A DNA stretch of 64,000 nucleotides, from contig JADJIB010000002.1 in the NCBI GenBank assembly GCA_016707175.1, positions 496,001 to 560,000 of the forward strand. Reading direction: 5' to 3'. Origin of the DNA: Candidatus Phosphoribacter hodrii. GTDB lineage: Bacteria; Actinomycetota; Actinomycetes; Actinomycetales; Dermatophilaceae. The notes beneath the pieces were generated by a model, which saw only the letters and a list, made by a program, of their open reading frames with translations, made no database searches and was not told the DNA's origin. A program made the position numbers and the translations under genes. This document shows, in pieces, positions 45,415-55,706 of the stretch (positions within the stretch are counted from its first letter, which is position 1; each line of letters starts with the position of its first letter).

Positions 45415-47513
45415 CGGGACCCCTCCCCCGTCCAGCCCATCCGAACGTGCAGCGGCTCGGGGTCCTTGCGGGCGCTGCGAATCGCCTTGGTGGCCGCCAG
45501 TGCCCGGGCCAGCGTGCCAGCCTGGGCATGTGGCACCCGAAGGACCGTGCGCACCTGCGGCGCGTCCGCTGCACTCGACGCGGACGCAGCCACAGGCGCG
45601 GCCACCGACGCAGCCACAGACGCGGACGCAGACACAGACAGAGCAGTGACCGGCAACGGGCCGAAGGTGGTGACGTCGAGGTCGGCGCCGGACACGATGT
45701 CGGACACCGCTGCCGCGACGGCGTGGCGGGTGCCCACCAACTCAGCCATGACGACCGCCGGGGGCAGCCCGAGCTCGGCCCGCTCGGTCAACTCACGCTC
45801 GGCGAGCCACACCGGATCCCACCTGACGAGGGCTTCGACGGCGGGGAACGGTGGGCCGTCGGGGACCCCCGCGAGAACAACGACCCCACCGTCCAGCGCC
45901 GACCGACAGAGGGCGGCGGCCGCCAGCCACCGACGCAACGCCTCGACGGGGGCGTCCAACTCGGGCCGACTCAAGGTGGCCCAGGCATCCAGCAGCAGGC
46001 ACGCGGCATACCCCTGGGTCGCTCGCGGCTCCGCCCCCGGCGTCGCGATGACCAGCGCCGGGGTGGCCGCCACCTGACCCGCCACCTGACCGGATGCCGA
46101 GGTGATGACCGGGACGCCAGGGAAGGCTCGTCCCAGCTCCTCCGCCGTCCTGCGGCTGCCGAGGATCGCCGCGCGCCAGGCCGTGCTGTCGCACTGCGGA
46201 CAGCGGAACCCGGCGACACCGAATCCCGTGCCGCACCACGTGCAGGCCGGAGGGTGGCGTGGATCGTCTTGACCCATCGGGCCGTGACAGGCGGTGCAGC
46301 GCACCGGTGCTCGGCAGACCTGGCAGGACAGCGAGGGGCGGTAACCGCCGCGGGGCACCTGGACGAGCACCGGGCCGCGGGTCAACCCCTCGTGGACGAT
46401 CCGCCAGGCACTCGGTGGCAACTGAGCACTGGCAGCAGCGCTGTCGCGCTCCCGCCCGACCTCCCCTTCACCGGCGACGACGACCCGCGCGGCTGCCGCA
46501 CGGAGGGTCGCCGGGGTGGGACGCAGGTCCACCACTCGCCCGGCCGCCACCCAGCGCTGCACCTGAACCGAGCGGCCGAACCCGCCGACCAGCAGCGCTG
46601 CGGCCGACTGCTCGGCCCGAATAGCAAGGACGGTCCGCACCTGCGGGTAGGGCGCTCGGGGCTCGGCGAGCAGATCGTCACCGTCGTCCCACCACGCGAC
46701 CAGGCCCAGATCGCGCACGGGCGCGAAGGCCGCAGTCCGGGTGCCGACGACGACGCGCACGTGCCCCCGCAGGAGCTTGAGCCAGGCCGTGTAACGCGCC
46801 TGCGGCCCTTGGTCGGCGGTGAGGCGAACGTGCCGACCAGCCCCGAGGACCGCCGTGAGCGCCTCGTCGACCCGGACGACATCGCGGTGGTCGGGGACGA
46901 CGATCACCGCCCCACGGCCGGCCGACAGCGCGGCCGCCGCCGCCTCGGCAAACGCTCGCGGCCAGTCCTGCTCGGGGGCACGGCCAGGGATGGCCAGCCA
47001 GGCAGCCCCTGGAGCGCCGCCCGCCGCGACCCGACGCAGGAACGCCTCACCCGCCGGGTATGCCGCCCACGGCCCGGCCTCGGCGCGGGTCGGCTTCTCG
47101 GTTCTCGAAGGCTCGGTCGGCGATGGCACGGGTGGGTCGAGGGGCAGCGCGCGTTCAGCGGTGGCATGACGCTTGGGGATCGCGAGGCGCAGCACGTCGC
47201 CGAGGACCCCGCCGTAGCGGTCGGCGACCGCCCTGGTGAGGGCGTGGATCTGCGGGGTGAGAACGGGTTCGGGGCTCACGACCCGACGGATCGGCGTGAG
47301 CCGGCCGGGGTGCTCGGCCTTCGCTCGGCGCGCGACGACGAAGCCGTCCAGATCCCGCCCGGCGAAGCGGACCCTGACCCGCACCCCCGGTTGGGCGGCG
47401 GCGTCCAACTCGGGCGGGACGGCATACTCGAACGGACGGTCCAGGTGGGCGAGCCCACTGTCGACGACAACGGCTGCCACCGGGAGGGGGCTGGGGGCGT
47501 CGTCGATAGGCAC
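45411..47513 (-). CDS. priA: Primosomal protein N' (PriA), helicase-inactive type
   Basis: 700 residues. N-terminal 3'-end-binding domain (PVAAVVVDSGLAHLDRPFEYAVP), then a degenerate helicase core, a zinc-binding pair of four-Cys clusters (CQVCRAPVRCTACHG, CTWCGTGFGVAGFRCPQC), and the C-terminal domain. The Walker A lysine motif and the DEAD/H box are missing; the corresponding region reads WWDDGDDLLAEP. Actinobacterial PriA proteins commonly lack ATPase motifs, so a structural role in replication restart is inferred. A run of Ala/Ser repeats at about residues 630-650 (45575-45650) is an odd low-complexity insert. Confidence 0.92.
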   Translation of the reverse strand: MPIDDAPSPLPVAAVVVDSGLAHLDRPFEYAVPPELDAAAQPGVRVRVRFAGRDLDGFVVARRAKAEHPGRLTPIRRVVSPEPVLTPQIHALTRAVADRYGGVLGDVLRLAIPKRHATAERALPLDPPVPSPTEPSRTEKPTRAEAGPWAAYPAGEAFLRRVAAGGAPGAAWLAIPGRAPEQDWPRAFAEAAAAALSAGRGAVIVVPDHRDVVRVDEALTAVLGAGRHVRLTADQGPQARYTAWLKLLRGHVRVVVGTRTAAFAPVRDLGLVAWWDDGDDLLAEPRAPYPQVRTVLAIRAEQSAAALLVGGFGRSVQVQRWVAAGRVVDLRPTPATLRAAAARVVVAGEGEVGRERDSAAASAQLPPSAWRIVHEGLTRGPVLVQVPRGGYRPSLSCQVCRAPVRCTACHGPMGQDDPRHPPACTWCGTGFGVAGFRCPQCDSTAWRAAILGSRRTAEELGRAFPGVPVITSASGQVAGQVAATPALVIATPGAEPRATQGYAACLLLDAWATLSRPELDAPVEALRRWLAAAALCRSALDGGVVVLAGVPDGPPFPAVEALVRWDPVWLAERELTERAELGLPPAVVMAELVGTRHAVAAAVSDIVSGADLDVTTFGPLPVTALSVSASASVAASVAAPVAASASSAADAPQVRTVLRVPHAQAGTLARALAATKAIRSARKDPEPLHVRMGWTGEGSR
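45575..45650. repeat. Degenerate Ala/Ser-coding repeat inside priA
   Basis: Imperfect units of the type GACGCGGACGCAGCCACAG repeated about four times, giving an Ala/Ser/Val stretch in PriA. Likely slippage-prone. Confidence 0.6.
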
Positions 47514-47554
47514 GCTGGCACCCTAACCCGCAGGGCAGACACCGATTCGCGCGG

Positions 47555-48790
47555 TCACTCCGGCCGCACGGCTCCCGCGAACGAGACCATGCCGGGCAAC
47601 AACGGGACAAGGGTGCACTGGTAGGCGTGGTACAGGTCCGGCTTACCCCACCAGATCGCGTCGGAGGGTTGGTTGGTCGGCGAGAGTTCGTGTCGCCAGC
47701 CTCCGCGGACCCCGTCGAGGAGGTAGCGATCGGCATACGCCCACAACCGGTCGTACCACGCCAGAGCGTCCGGATCACCGGTGACCTCGTGCAGCGCCCA
47801 CGCGGCCGCGATGCCCTCGCAGACCACCCAGTGCAGGCGCTCCCGCACGATCGGGACGTCCTGGAAGTCGGTCGTGTAGACGAGCCCCTCGGCTCCATCG
47901 ACGTCCCAGCCCCGAGCGACCGCGGCCTGGAACATCGCAGCGGCGTCCTCCCGCAGGAACGCCCACTGCGGCGCGTCGGCGGCTTCCCCGAGGGTATGCC
48001 GCGCGTTGAGGGCCAGCCGCGACCACTCCAGGACGTGGCCGATCGTCACGCCGAAGGGGCGGAACTGATCGGCGGGACGGTCGCGGTTGTAGTCGGGCAG
48101 CACCTGCCATTGGGCGTCGAAGTGCTCAGGCAGGCGCCAGTCCGCGTCGCGGGCGAACTCGTGGACGACCCGACGCAGGATCCGCAGCGCGCGGTCGATG
48201 TAGCGCTGATCGCCGAGCACCTCCCCCGCGGCGAGCATCGCCTCGACGGTGTGCATGTTGGCGTTGACGCCGCGGTAGTCCTCACAACGGGTCCAGGCGC
48301 GGTCGTACTGCTCGCGGGACATGCCCGCGTCCTCGTCCCAGAAGTAAGTGTCGAACACGTCGAGGGCCTCGGTCAGCAGGGCCGGCCCCCCGGGGTGACC
48401 GGCGGCCGTCAGGCTCGCTGCGGCCAGAATGACGAAGGCGTGGGCATAGGCCACCTTGTCGGTGGGCTGCGGTGCCGTGCCGCCTACTGCAGGAAGCCAA
48501 CCCCGTGACTCATGGTCGCGAAGGCGGCCGGTCAGCGCGTCGTGTCCAACGTCGAGCAAGGGGCGCAGGTGCGCCGCGCCATCGCCACGGCGCATCACCT
48601 CAAGGGCCGCGATGTGGGTCATCCGGCAGGTGATCCAGGTCTCGACCGGGCGATCGAGGACGACCTCGTTGTCCGGCCCCAGCCAGCCGAAGCCGCCATC
48701 GGGATGGACGGCGCGAGCCACGAGGTCGGCCAGACTGCTCGCGTGGCGGTCCAGGCGACAGGCCTCGGCTGCGGTCGGTTCGGCGCTCAT
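47555..48790 (-). CDS. AGE-family sugar isomerase/epimerase
   Basis: A 411-residue (alpha/alpha)6-barrel of the N-acylglucosamine 2-epimerase family, which includes aldose-ketose isomerases (mannose isomerase, YihS). Visible marks: ETWITCRMTHIAALE, the central HTVEAMLAAGEV, FGVTIGHVLEWSRLAL and WWGKPDLYHAYQC, where His residues of the active site lie. ATG 48790 has AGGAG 8 bases upstream; an in-frame start at 48823 is weaker. It is the gene nearest the sugar ABC importer, separated by a terminator, so a role in using the imported sugar is likely. Confidence 0.86.
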   Translation of the reverse strand: MSAEPTAAEACRLDRHASSLADLVARAVHPDGGFGWLGPDNEVVLDRPVETWITCRMTHIAALEVMRRGDGAAHLRPLLDVGHDALTGRLRDHESRGWLPAVGGTAPQPTDKVAYAHAFVILAAASLTAAGHPGGPALLTEALDVFDTYFWDEDAGMSREQYDRAWTRCEDYRGVNANMHTVEAMLAAGEVLGDQRYIDRALRILRRVVHEFARDADWRLPEHFDAQWQVLPDYNRDRPADQFRPFGVTIGHVLEWSRLALNARHTLGEAADAPQWAFLREDAAAMFQAAVARGWDVDGAEGLVYTTDFQDVPIVRERLHWVVCEGIAAAWALHEVTGDPDALAWYDRLWAYADRYLLDGVRGGWRHELSPTNQPSDAIWWGKPDLYHAYQCTLVPLLPGMVSFAGAVRPE

Positions 48791-48830
48791 GCTGGCTCTC
48801 CTTGTCGGTGGAACGTTCGACAAACGACGC

Positions 48831-48868
48831 GGTGGGTCCAGCGCTCCCCGCGGAGCACTGGACCCACC
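48831..48868. terminator. Terminator of the sugar ABC operon
   Basis: A 17-base stem (48831-48847 with 48852-48868, one mismatch) and 4-base loop, 35-70 bases past the substrate-binding protein stop on the minus strand. Readthrough would reach the AGE gene. Confidence 0.8.
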
Positions 48869-48902
48869 GTTCGGTTTAACCGACTGTCAGGTCAGACGCA
48901 GG

Positions 48903-49997
48903 TCACTTGACCAACTGCGCGAGGGTCGGGTCGTTGGCGTAAGCCTCCTTGGCGTTGGCCTTGGTCACGATGACCGGAGCCAGCAGGTTGGCCGGAACGA
49001 CCTTGACGCCGTTGTTGTAGGACTTCTCGTCGTTGACCGTGGGCTTGCCACCCTTGACGATCGCGGTGACCATCTCGATGGTCGCCTTGACGAGGTTGCG
49101 GGTGTCCTTGTTGATCGTGGAGTACTGCTCGCCGGCCATGATCGACTTGACCGACTCGACCTCGGAGTCCTGACCGGTGACGACCGGGGACGCCTTGCCG
49201 GAGGCCTTGACCGACGTGAGGATCGCACGGGCCAGGGTGTCGTTCGGGGACAGGACGCCGTCGAGGTCGGTCGCCGAGTAGTTGGCCGACAGCAGGGTGT
49301 CCATGCGCTTCTGGGCGTTCTCGGCCTTCCAACCCGGGGTGACGGCCTGGGTAAAGTCCTTCTGACCCGAGGCGACCTTGAGGGTGCCGTCGGCGATCTT
49401 CGGGGTGAGGACGCTCATGGCGCCATCGAAGAAGACCTGGGCGTTGGCGTCGTCAGGCGAACCCGCGAACAGCTCGATGTTGTAGGGGCCATTGGGCTTC
49501 TTGGCCTTGAGCCCCTCGAGGAGCGCGGTGCCCTGGAGCACACCGACCTTGAAGTTGTCGTAGGCGACGTAGTAGTCGACCGCCGCGGTGTTCTTGATGA
49601 GGCGGTCATACGCGATGACCGTCGCGCCGCCGTCCTTGGCAGCCTTGAGCTGGGTGCCCAGCTGCGAGCCGTCGATCGCGCCGACGACAATGACCTTGGC
49701 GCCCTTGGTGACCATCGACTGGATCTGGTTCTGCTGCTCCGAGACGCCGCCGTTGGCGAACTGGACGTCACCCTTGTAGCCGGCAGCCGTCAGCCCGTCC
49801 TTGAACAGCTGCTCGGCGAGCACCCAGTTCTCCGACGTCTTCTGCGGGAGGGCAACACCGATGAGGGTGCCGGCGCCCGCGGCCGCACCGGCGGCACCCG
49901 AGGTGGCCGTGGTGCTGCTGTCGGACCGGCCGCAGCCGGTGAGGGCCAGGGCGGCAACAGCGCTGACCGCCAGAAGGGACTTGATGGGTGTGCGCAT
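48903..49997 (-). CDS. Sugar ABC transporter substrate-binding lipoprotein
   Basis: 364 residues: lipoprotein signal with lipobox LTGC at about residue 21, then a type I periplasmic-binding fold. Segments LIGVALPQKTSENWVLAEQL, VVGAIDGSQLGTQLKAAKDG and VIAYDRLIKNT match the ChvE/XylF group, which binds hexoses or pentoses. Third gene of the operon after the ATPase and permease. Ligand unresolved; glucose, galactose and xylose are all possible. Confidence 0.92.
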   Translation of the reverse strand: MRTPIKSLLAVSAVAALALTGCGRSDSSTTATSGAAGAAAGAGTLIGVALPQKTSENWVLAEQLFKDGLTAAGYKGDVQFANGGVSEQQNQIQSMVTKGAKVIVVGAIDGSQLGTQLKAAKDGGATVIAYDRLIKNTAAVDYYVAYDNFKVGVLQGTALLEGLKAKKPNGPYNIELFAGSPDDANAQVFFDGAMSVLTPKIADGTLKVASGQKDFTQAVTPGWKAENAQKRMDTLLSANYSATDLDGVLSPNDTLARAILTSVKASGKASPVVTGQDSEVESVKSIMAGEQYSTINKDTRNLVKATIEMVTAIVKGGKPTVNDEKSYNNGVKVVPANLLAPVIVTKANAKEAYANDPTLAQLVK

Positions 49998-50077
49998 TCT
50001 GTTTCTCTCTCTGGTTGGTGAGACTAATTCGAGGTGAGACGTACGCGAGGACCGGGACGGTCGCGCGTGGATGAAGG

Positions 50078-51319
50078 TCAGGCCGCCTTGTCGGATACCG
50101 GCGCCGCGGCCTTCTTGGAGTTGCGCATCAGCAGCCCGATGATCGACGGGCGCCCCTGCATCTTGTTGTAGACGTCGAAGGCAACGGCGATGAGGAGCAC
50201 CAGGCCCTTGATGATCTGGGTGAGGTCGGCCCCGACACCGAGCAACTGCATGCCGTTGTTGAGGACGGCCATGACCAGACCACCGACGATCGACCCGATG
50301 ACCGTGCCCACACCACCGGTGACGGCGGCGCCACCGATGAAGACGGCGGCGATCGCGTCAAGCTCCCAGCCGACCCCGTCGAACGGACCGGAGGCGTTGG
50401 AGCGAGCGACGAACATCATCCCGGCCAGGGCGGCGAGGATGGACATGTTCATCATGACGAGGAAGTTGACGCGCTTGCTGCGAACGCCGGAGAGCTCAGC
50501 CGCGTGGCGGTTGCCGCCGACTGCGTAGACGTGCCGACCGATGATCGTGCGGGTCGAGATGAAGCCGTAGATGAGCACCAACGCACCGAGGATGAGGCCC
50601 GACACGGGGAACGACGTGCCCTTACGGCCTGAGGCCATGAGGAGGGTGACCGCCAGGATGGCCGCGCTGATCAAGCCCGTCCGGATCCACAGCGCCGTGG
50701 CCGAGTCGGTGGCCGCGCCGATCTTGACCTGGTTGCGGCGGGTGCGGACGGCACCGAAGACGACCGACGCGACGAGGATCAGGCCCAACAGGACGGTGAG
50801 GTTGTTGTAGCCCGTGTTCGGCCCGATCTCGGGCAGGTAGCCGGCACCGATGACCTGGAAGTCCTCACCGACCGGGATGGTGTTCGACTTACCGATGAGC
50901 TGGTTGAGCCCGCGGAAGACCATCATTCCCGACAGGGTGACGATGAAGGCCGGGATGCCCACGTAGGCGACCCAGAAGCCCTGCCACGCCCCGATGATCG
51001 CCCCCACGACCAGCCCGACGAGCACGGCGACAACCCAGTGCATCCCGGTGTCACGCATCAACAGTGCCACGACGATGCCGACCGCGGCCGCCACCGAGCC
51101 GACCGACAGGTCGATGTGGCCGGCGATGATCACCAGGACCATCCCGATCGCCATGACGAGGATGTATGAGTTGCCGTTGAAGATGTTGATGACGTTCTCG
51201 GGCTTGAGCACCAGTCCGTTGGTCATCACCTGGAAGAACACGATGAGCGCGACGAGCGCGAAGATCATGCCGAACTGGCGGGTGTCTCCGCCGAAGATGT
51301 CCTTGAGTTTCTTCATCAA
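50078..51319 (-). CDS. Sugar ABC transporter permease (GguB/XylH-like)
   Basis: 413 residues, about ten helices, BPD_transp_2 fold. It carries LVIIAGHIDLSVGSVAAAVG near residue 65 and the conserved coupling region GVRSKRVNFLVMMNMSIL. One permease gene serves as a homodimer in this class. A Lys/Ala C-terminal tail is unusual but short. It starts 14 bp after the ATPase stop; the gap to the binding protein gene is 80 bp. Confidence 0.92.
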   Translation of the reverse strand: MMKKLKDIFGGDTRQFGMIFALVALIVFFQVMTNGLVLKPENVINIFNGNSYILVMAIGMVLVIIAGHIDLSVGSVAAAVGIVVALLMRDTGMHWVVAVLVGLVVGAIIGAWQGFWVAYVGIPAFIVTLSGMMVFRGLNQLIGKSNTIPVGEDFQVIGAGYLPEIGPNTGYNNLTVLLGLILVASVVFGAVRTRRNQVKIGAATDSATALWIRTGLISAAILAVTLLMASGRKGTSFPVSGLILGALVLIYGFISTRTIIGRHVYAVGGNRHAAELSGVRSKRVNFLVMMNMSILAALAGMMFVARSNASGPFDGVGWELDAIAAVFIGGAAVTGGVGTVIGSIVGGLVMAVLNNGMQLLGVGADLTQIIKGLVLLIAVAFDVYNKMQGRPSIIGLLMRNSKKAAAPVSDKAA

Positions 51320-51332
51320 GAGTCCTTGGGTG

Positions 51333-52883
<1,551 letters not shown>

Positions 52884-52986
52884 CAGTTGCCACCTTCCCA
52901 CGTCGCTCAGCACCGAGCGCCTGCCGTGACGGCACTGGCGCGGCCCCTAACCTACTCGGCCACGCCCAAGCCACCTAGAGCTATTT

Positions 52987-53016
52987 GTTATCCCGATCAA
53001 CTTATTGCTGGGACAA
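52987..53016 (-). promoter_or_regulatory. Promoter of the sugar ABC operon
   Basis: On the minus strand TTGTCC (53011-53016) and GATAAC (52987-52992) are separated by 18 bases, a reasonable -35/-10 pair, about 100 bases before the GTG start. TTTGTTA and GGGACAA lie in the same stretch as imperfect dyad arms resembling the ROK operator at 54385-54405. Confidence 0.55.
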
Positions 53017-53086
53017 TGGCTCGTCAAGGCCGCCCCGCGCCGCGGTGGGTAACGATTCGATCACCAAACGACGGGCCGGCAGGGGC

Positions 53087-54355
53087 TCACCTCGGGGCCA
53101 GCCAGGGCGCCGGGTGGGCAACGACGCGGTCGACGACACGCAGCGCCGCGCCACTCAAGGAGGCGTAGTCGCCGCTGACGGCCGACTCCACCCGCACCGG
53201 CACCCACCGCGCGGCCAACACTCGCTGGTTGATGATGTCGGCAACCAACGGACCGAGGACGTCGAACAGTTGGGCATAGAAGCCGCCGAGCACGACTGCG
53301 TCCAGGTCCAGCAGGTTGAGCGAGGAGGAGGACGCGAGTCCCAGCGCCTCGGCGGCCTCGGTGAGCGCAGCGGTCGCCTGGCTGTTCCCGGCCCGCGCCC
53401 GAGCCAGCAGGCGCGACACCGACGTGTTGGCCGGGAGGTGCGCTCGGCGCAGAATGGCGTCCTTGCCGGCATACTGCTCCAGGCAACCTGTTGCCCCACA
53501 ACGACATTGCGGACCCGCAGGGTCGAGGACGCTGTGCCCGATCTCGCCGCTCCACCCGTGCAGGCCAGTGGCAAGATCGCCGCCCAGAACGATCGCGCCG
53601 CCGATGCCGACCTCACCACTGACGAAGAGGAAGTTCTGGTCCAGCCGCGACCCTCCCGTCGCCCGGGACCGGTGCCGCGCCTCGGCGCGCGCGGCCAGGT
53701 TGGCGTCATTACCCACCTCGAGCGTGAGATCACGCAACCGGGCGCTGCGTCGGAGCACCGCGAGCGCATCGAACTCTCGCCAGCCCAGGTTGGGGGCATA
53801 GCGGACGATCCCGCCCTGCGGATCGGTCAGACCGGGGACCGACAAACACACCCCGGCAACTGTCGCGTTGAGTGAATCCAGTTGGGCGACAACAAGTTCG
53901 GTAAGCGATGTCACTCGCTCGAGCATGGCGAGCGGTTCACTCGACCGGAAGTCGCCTTCGACGATCCGCTCGGTGACTAGGGTCCCGGCCAGGTCGAGTG
54001 CACGGACACCGATGTGATCGACGGCGACGTCGACACCGACCCCGATGAACGATCCGGGCGCGGGCAGCAAAGGGACACCTGGGCGCCCAGCCCGATCGAC
54101 GCTCTCGGGTGCCGCTTCGACCACCAGTCGCGCAGCGATCAATCGGTCGACCAGATCGGACACCGCCGGACGGGTGAGGTCGACCGCCTTCGCCAACCGG
54201 GCGCGTGTCATCGGCGTCCCCGCGTCGACGATGTGGCGCAGGACGAGCGAAAGGTTGTGTTCACGAAGTGAGGACTGCCGCGCAGGGCGGACGTTACCTC
54301 GGCTGCGCAGCAGAGCCGGCTGACCCGGCTCATCGCGTCGAAGAGGGCTCACCAT
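53087..54355 (-). CDS. ROK-family transcriptional repressor
   Basis: 422 residues: an N-terminal winged HTH (LREHNLSLVLRHIVDAG, then MTRARLAKAVDLTRPAVSDLV) and a ROK sugar-sensing domain with the zinc signature CRCGATGCLEQYAG and the GEIGHSVLDP effector loop. It probably represses the sugar importer and AGE genes until a sugar ligand binds. A perfect TTTGTTC dyad lies 30-50 bases upstream of its start, so autoregulation is likely. Starts 54355 and 54366 are both possible. Confidence 0.9.
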   Translation of the reverse strand: MVSPLRRDEPGQPALLRSRGNVRPARQSSLREHNLSLVLRHIVDAGTPMTRARLAKAVDLTRPAVSDLVDRLIAARLVVEAAPESVDRAGRPGVPLLPAPGSFIGVGVDVAVDHIGVRALDLAGTLVTERIVEGDFRSSEPLAMLERVTSLTELVVAQLDSLNATVAGVCLSVPGLTDPQGGIVRYAPNLGWREFDALAVLRRSARLRDLTLEVGNDANLAARAEARHRSRATGGSRLDQNFLFVSGEVGIGGAIVLGGDLATGLHGWSGEIGHSVLDPAGPQCRCGATGCLEQYAGKDAILRRAHLPANTSVSRLLARARAGNSQATAALTEAAEALGLASSSSLNLLDLDAVVLGGFYAQLFDVLGPLVADIINQRVLAARWVPVRVESAVSGDYASLSGAALRVVDRVVAHPAPWLAPR

Positions 54356-54384
54356 GGGGCCGACCATACCGCGCGATACCCCGA

Positions 54385-54405
54385 TTTTGTTCGTCCCCGG
54401 AACAA
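54385..54405. promoter_or_regulatory. ROK repressor operator (TTTGTTC-N7-GAACAAA)
   Basis: A perfect 7-bp dyad with 7-base spacer upstream of the ROK gene. Dyads of TTTGTT/AACAAA type are known ROK (XylR/NagC-like) sites. The half-sites recur imperfectly at 52984-53016, before the ABC operon, in keeping with one regulon. Confidence 0.6.
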
Positions 54406-54425
54406 ACAAACGATGGACGGCTCGA

Positions 54426-55643
54426 TCAGCGGCTGACGGCCGCGCGCAAGGCGTCGACCCGATCGGTGCGCTCCCAGGTGAAGCCCCCGTCCGCGTCGGT
54501 TCGCCCGAAGTGACCGTAGGCCGCGGTCCGCTGATAGATCGGGCGCAGCAGATCCAACTGGTCCACGATCGCGGCCGGACGCAGGTCGAAGACCGACGCG
54601 ATGGCCCGCTGGATCGAGTCGACCGGGACCGTCTCGGTGCCGAACGTCTCGACATACAGACCCACCGGGTGAGCGGCTCCGATGGCGTAGGCCACCTGCA
54701 CCTCGCAGCGCCGGGCCAGCCCGGCAGCCACGACGTTCTTGGCTACCCACCGCGTGGCGTATGCCGCCGAGCGGTCGACCTTCGAGGGGTCCTTGCCGGA
54801 GAACGCGCCGCCACCGTGCCGCGCCATCCCACCGTAGGTGTCGACGATGATCTTGCGACCGGTGAGGCCTGCATCGCCCATCGGGCCGCCGACCTCAAAC
54901 CGACCGGTGGGGTTGATGAGGGCGCGGTAGGACGACACGTCCAGGTCGCTGCCGGCGTCCTTGAGCTCGGCGAGCACTGGGTCGATCACGTGCGCCACGA
55001 TGTCGGGAGCCAACAGCCCTTCGATCGACACGTCGGCCGCGTGCTGGCTGGACAACACCACGGTGTCCAGCCGAACCGCCCGGTCGCCGTCGTAGGCGAT
55101 AGTCACCTGGGTCTTGCCGTCGGGACGCAGGTAGGGCAACTCCTGCGTCTTGCGCACGGCCGTCAGCCGCTCGGCCAGCCGGTGGGCCAGGTGGATCGGC
55201 AGGGGCATGAACTCCGCGGTGTCGTCGCACGCGAACCCGAACATCAGGCCCTGGTCGCCGGCACCCTGCTTGTCGTAGACATCCAGCCCGCCGTCACCGG
55301 TGCGGTTCTCATAGGCGGTGTCGACGCCTTGGGCGATGTCGGGGCTCTGCTGGCCGATCGACACCTCGACGCCGCACGACGCTCCGTCGAAGCCCTTGGT
55401 CGATGAGTCGTAACCGATCGCCAGCACCGTCTCACGGACGATGGACGGAATCTCGACGTAAGCCTCGGTCGTCACCTCTCCGGCGACGTGCACGAGGCCG
55501 GTCGTCACCATGGTTTCGACGGCCACGCGCGAACGGGGGTGCTGGGCCAGCAGGGCATCAAGGATGGCGTCACTGATCTGGTCGCAGATCTTGTCGGGGT
55601 GACCCTCGGTGACCGACTCGGACGTGAACAGGCGGGCGGACAC
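54426..55643 (-). CDS. metK: S-adenosylmethionine synthetase
   Basis: 405 residues, making S-adenosylmethionine from methionine and ATP. Three repeats are visible: FTSESVTEGHPDKICDQIS at the start, the ATP loop GAGDQGLMFGFACDDT, and GGGAFSGKDPSKVDRSAAY at the C-terminal third. Full length for the family. It ends 60 bp before the ROK promoter region and starts 63 bp after coaBC. Confidence 0.96.
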   Translation of the reverse strand: MSARLFTSESVTEGHPDKICDQISDAILDALLAQHPRSRVAVETMVTTGLVHVAGEVTTEAYVEIPSIVRETVLAIGYDSSTKGFDGASCGVEVSIGQQSPDIAQGVDTAYENRTGDGGLDVYDKQGAGDQGLMFGFACDDTAEFMPLPIHLAHRLAERLTAVRKTQELPYLRPDGKTQVTIAYDGDRAVRLDTVVLSSQHAADVSIEGLLAPDIVAHVIDPVLAELKDAGSDLDVSSYRALINPTGRFEVGGPMGDAGLTGRKIIVDTYGGMARHGGGAFSGKDPSKVDRSAAYATRWVAKNVVAAGLARRCEVQVAYAIGAAHPVGLYVETFGTETVPVDSIQRAIASVFDLRPAAIVDQLDLLRPIYQRTAAYGHFGRTDADGGFTWERTDRVDALRAAVSR

Positions 55644-55706
55644 TCTCGACTCCAGCTGGTGGGGATCTGAGGAACCACCGCGCAGGCGATGGCGTGGCTT
55701 TTCAGT

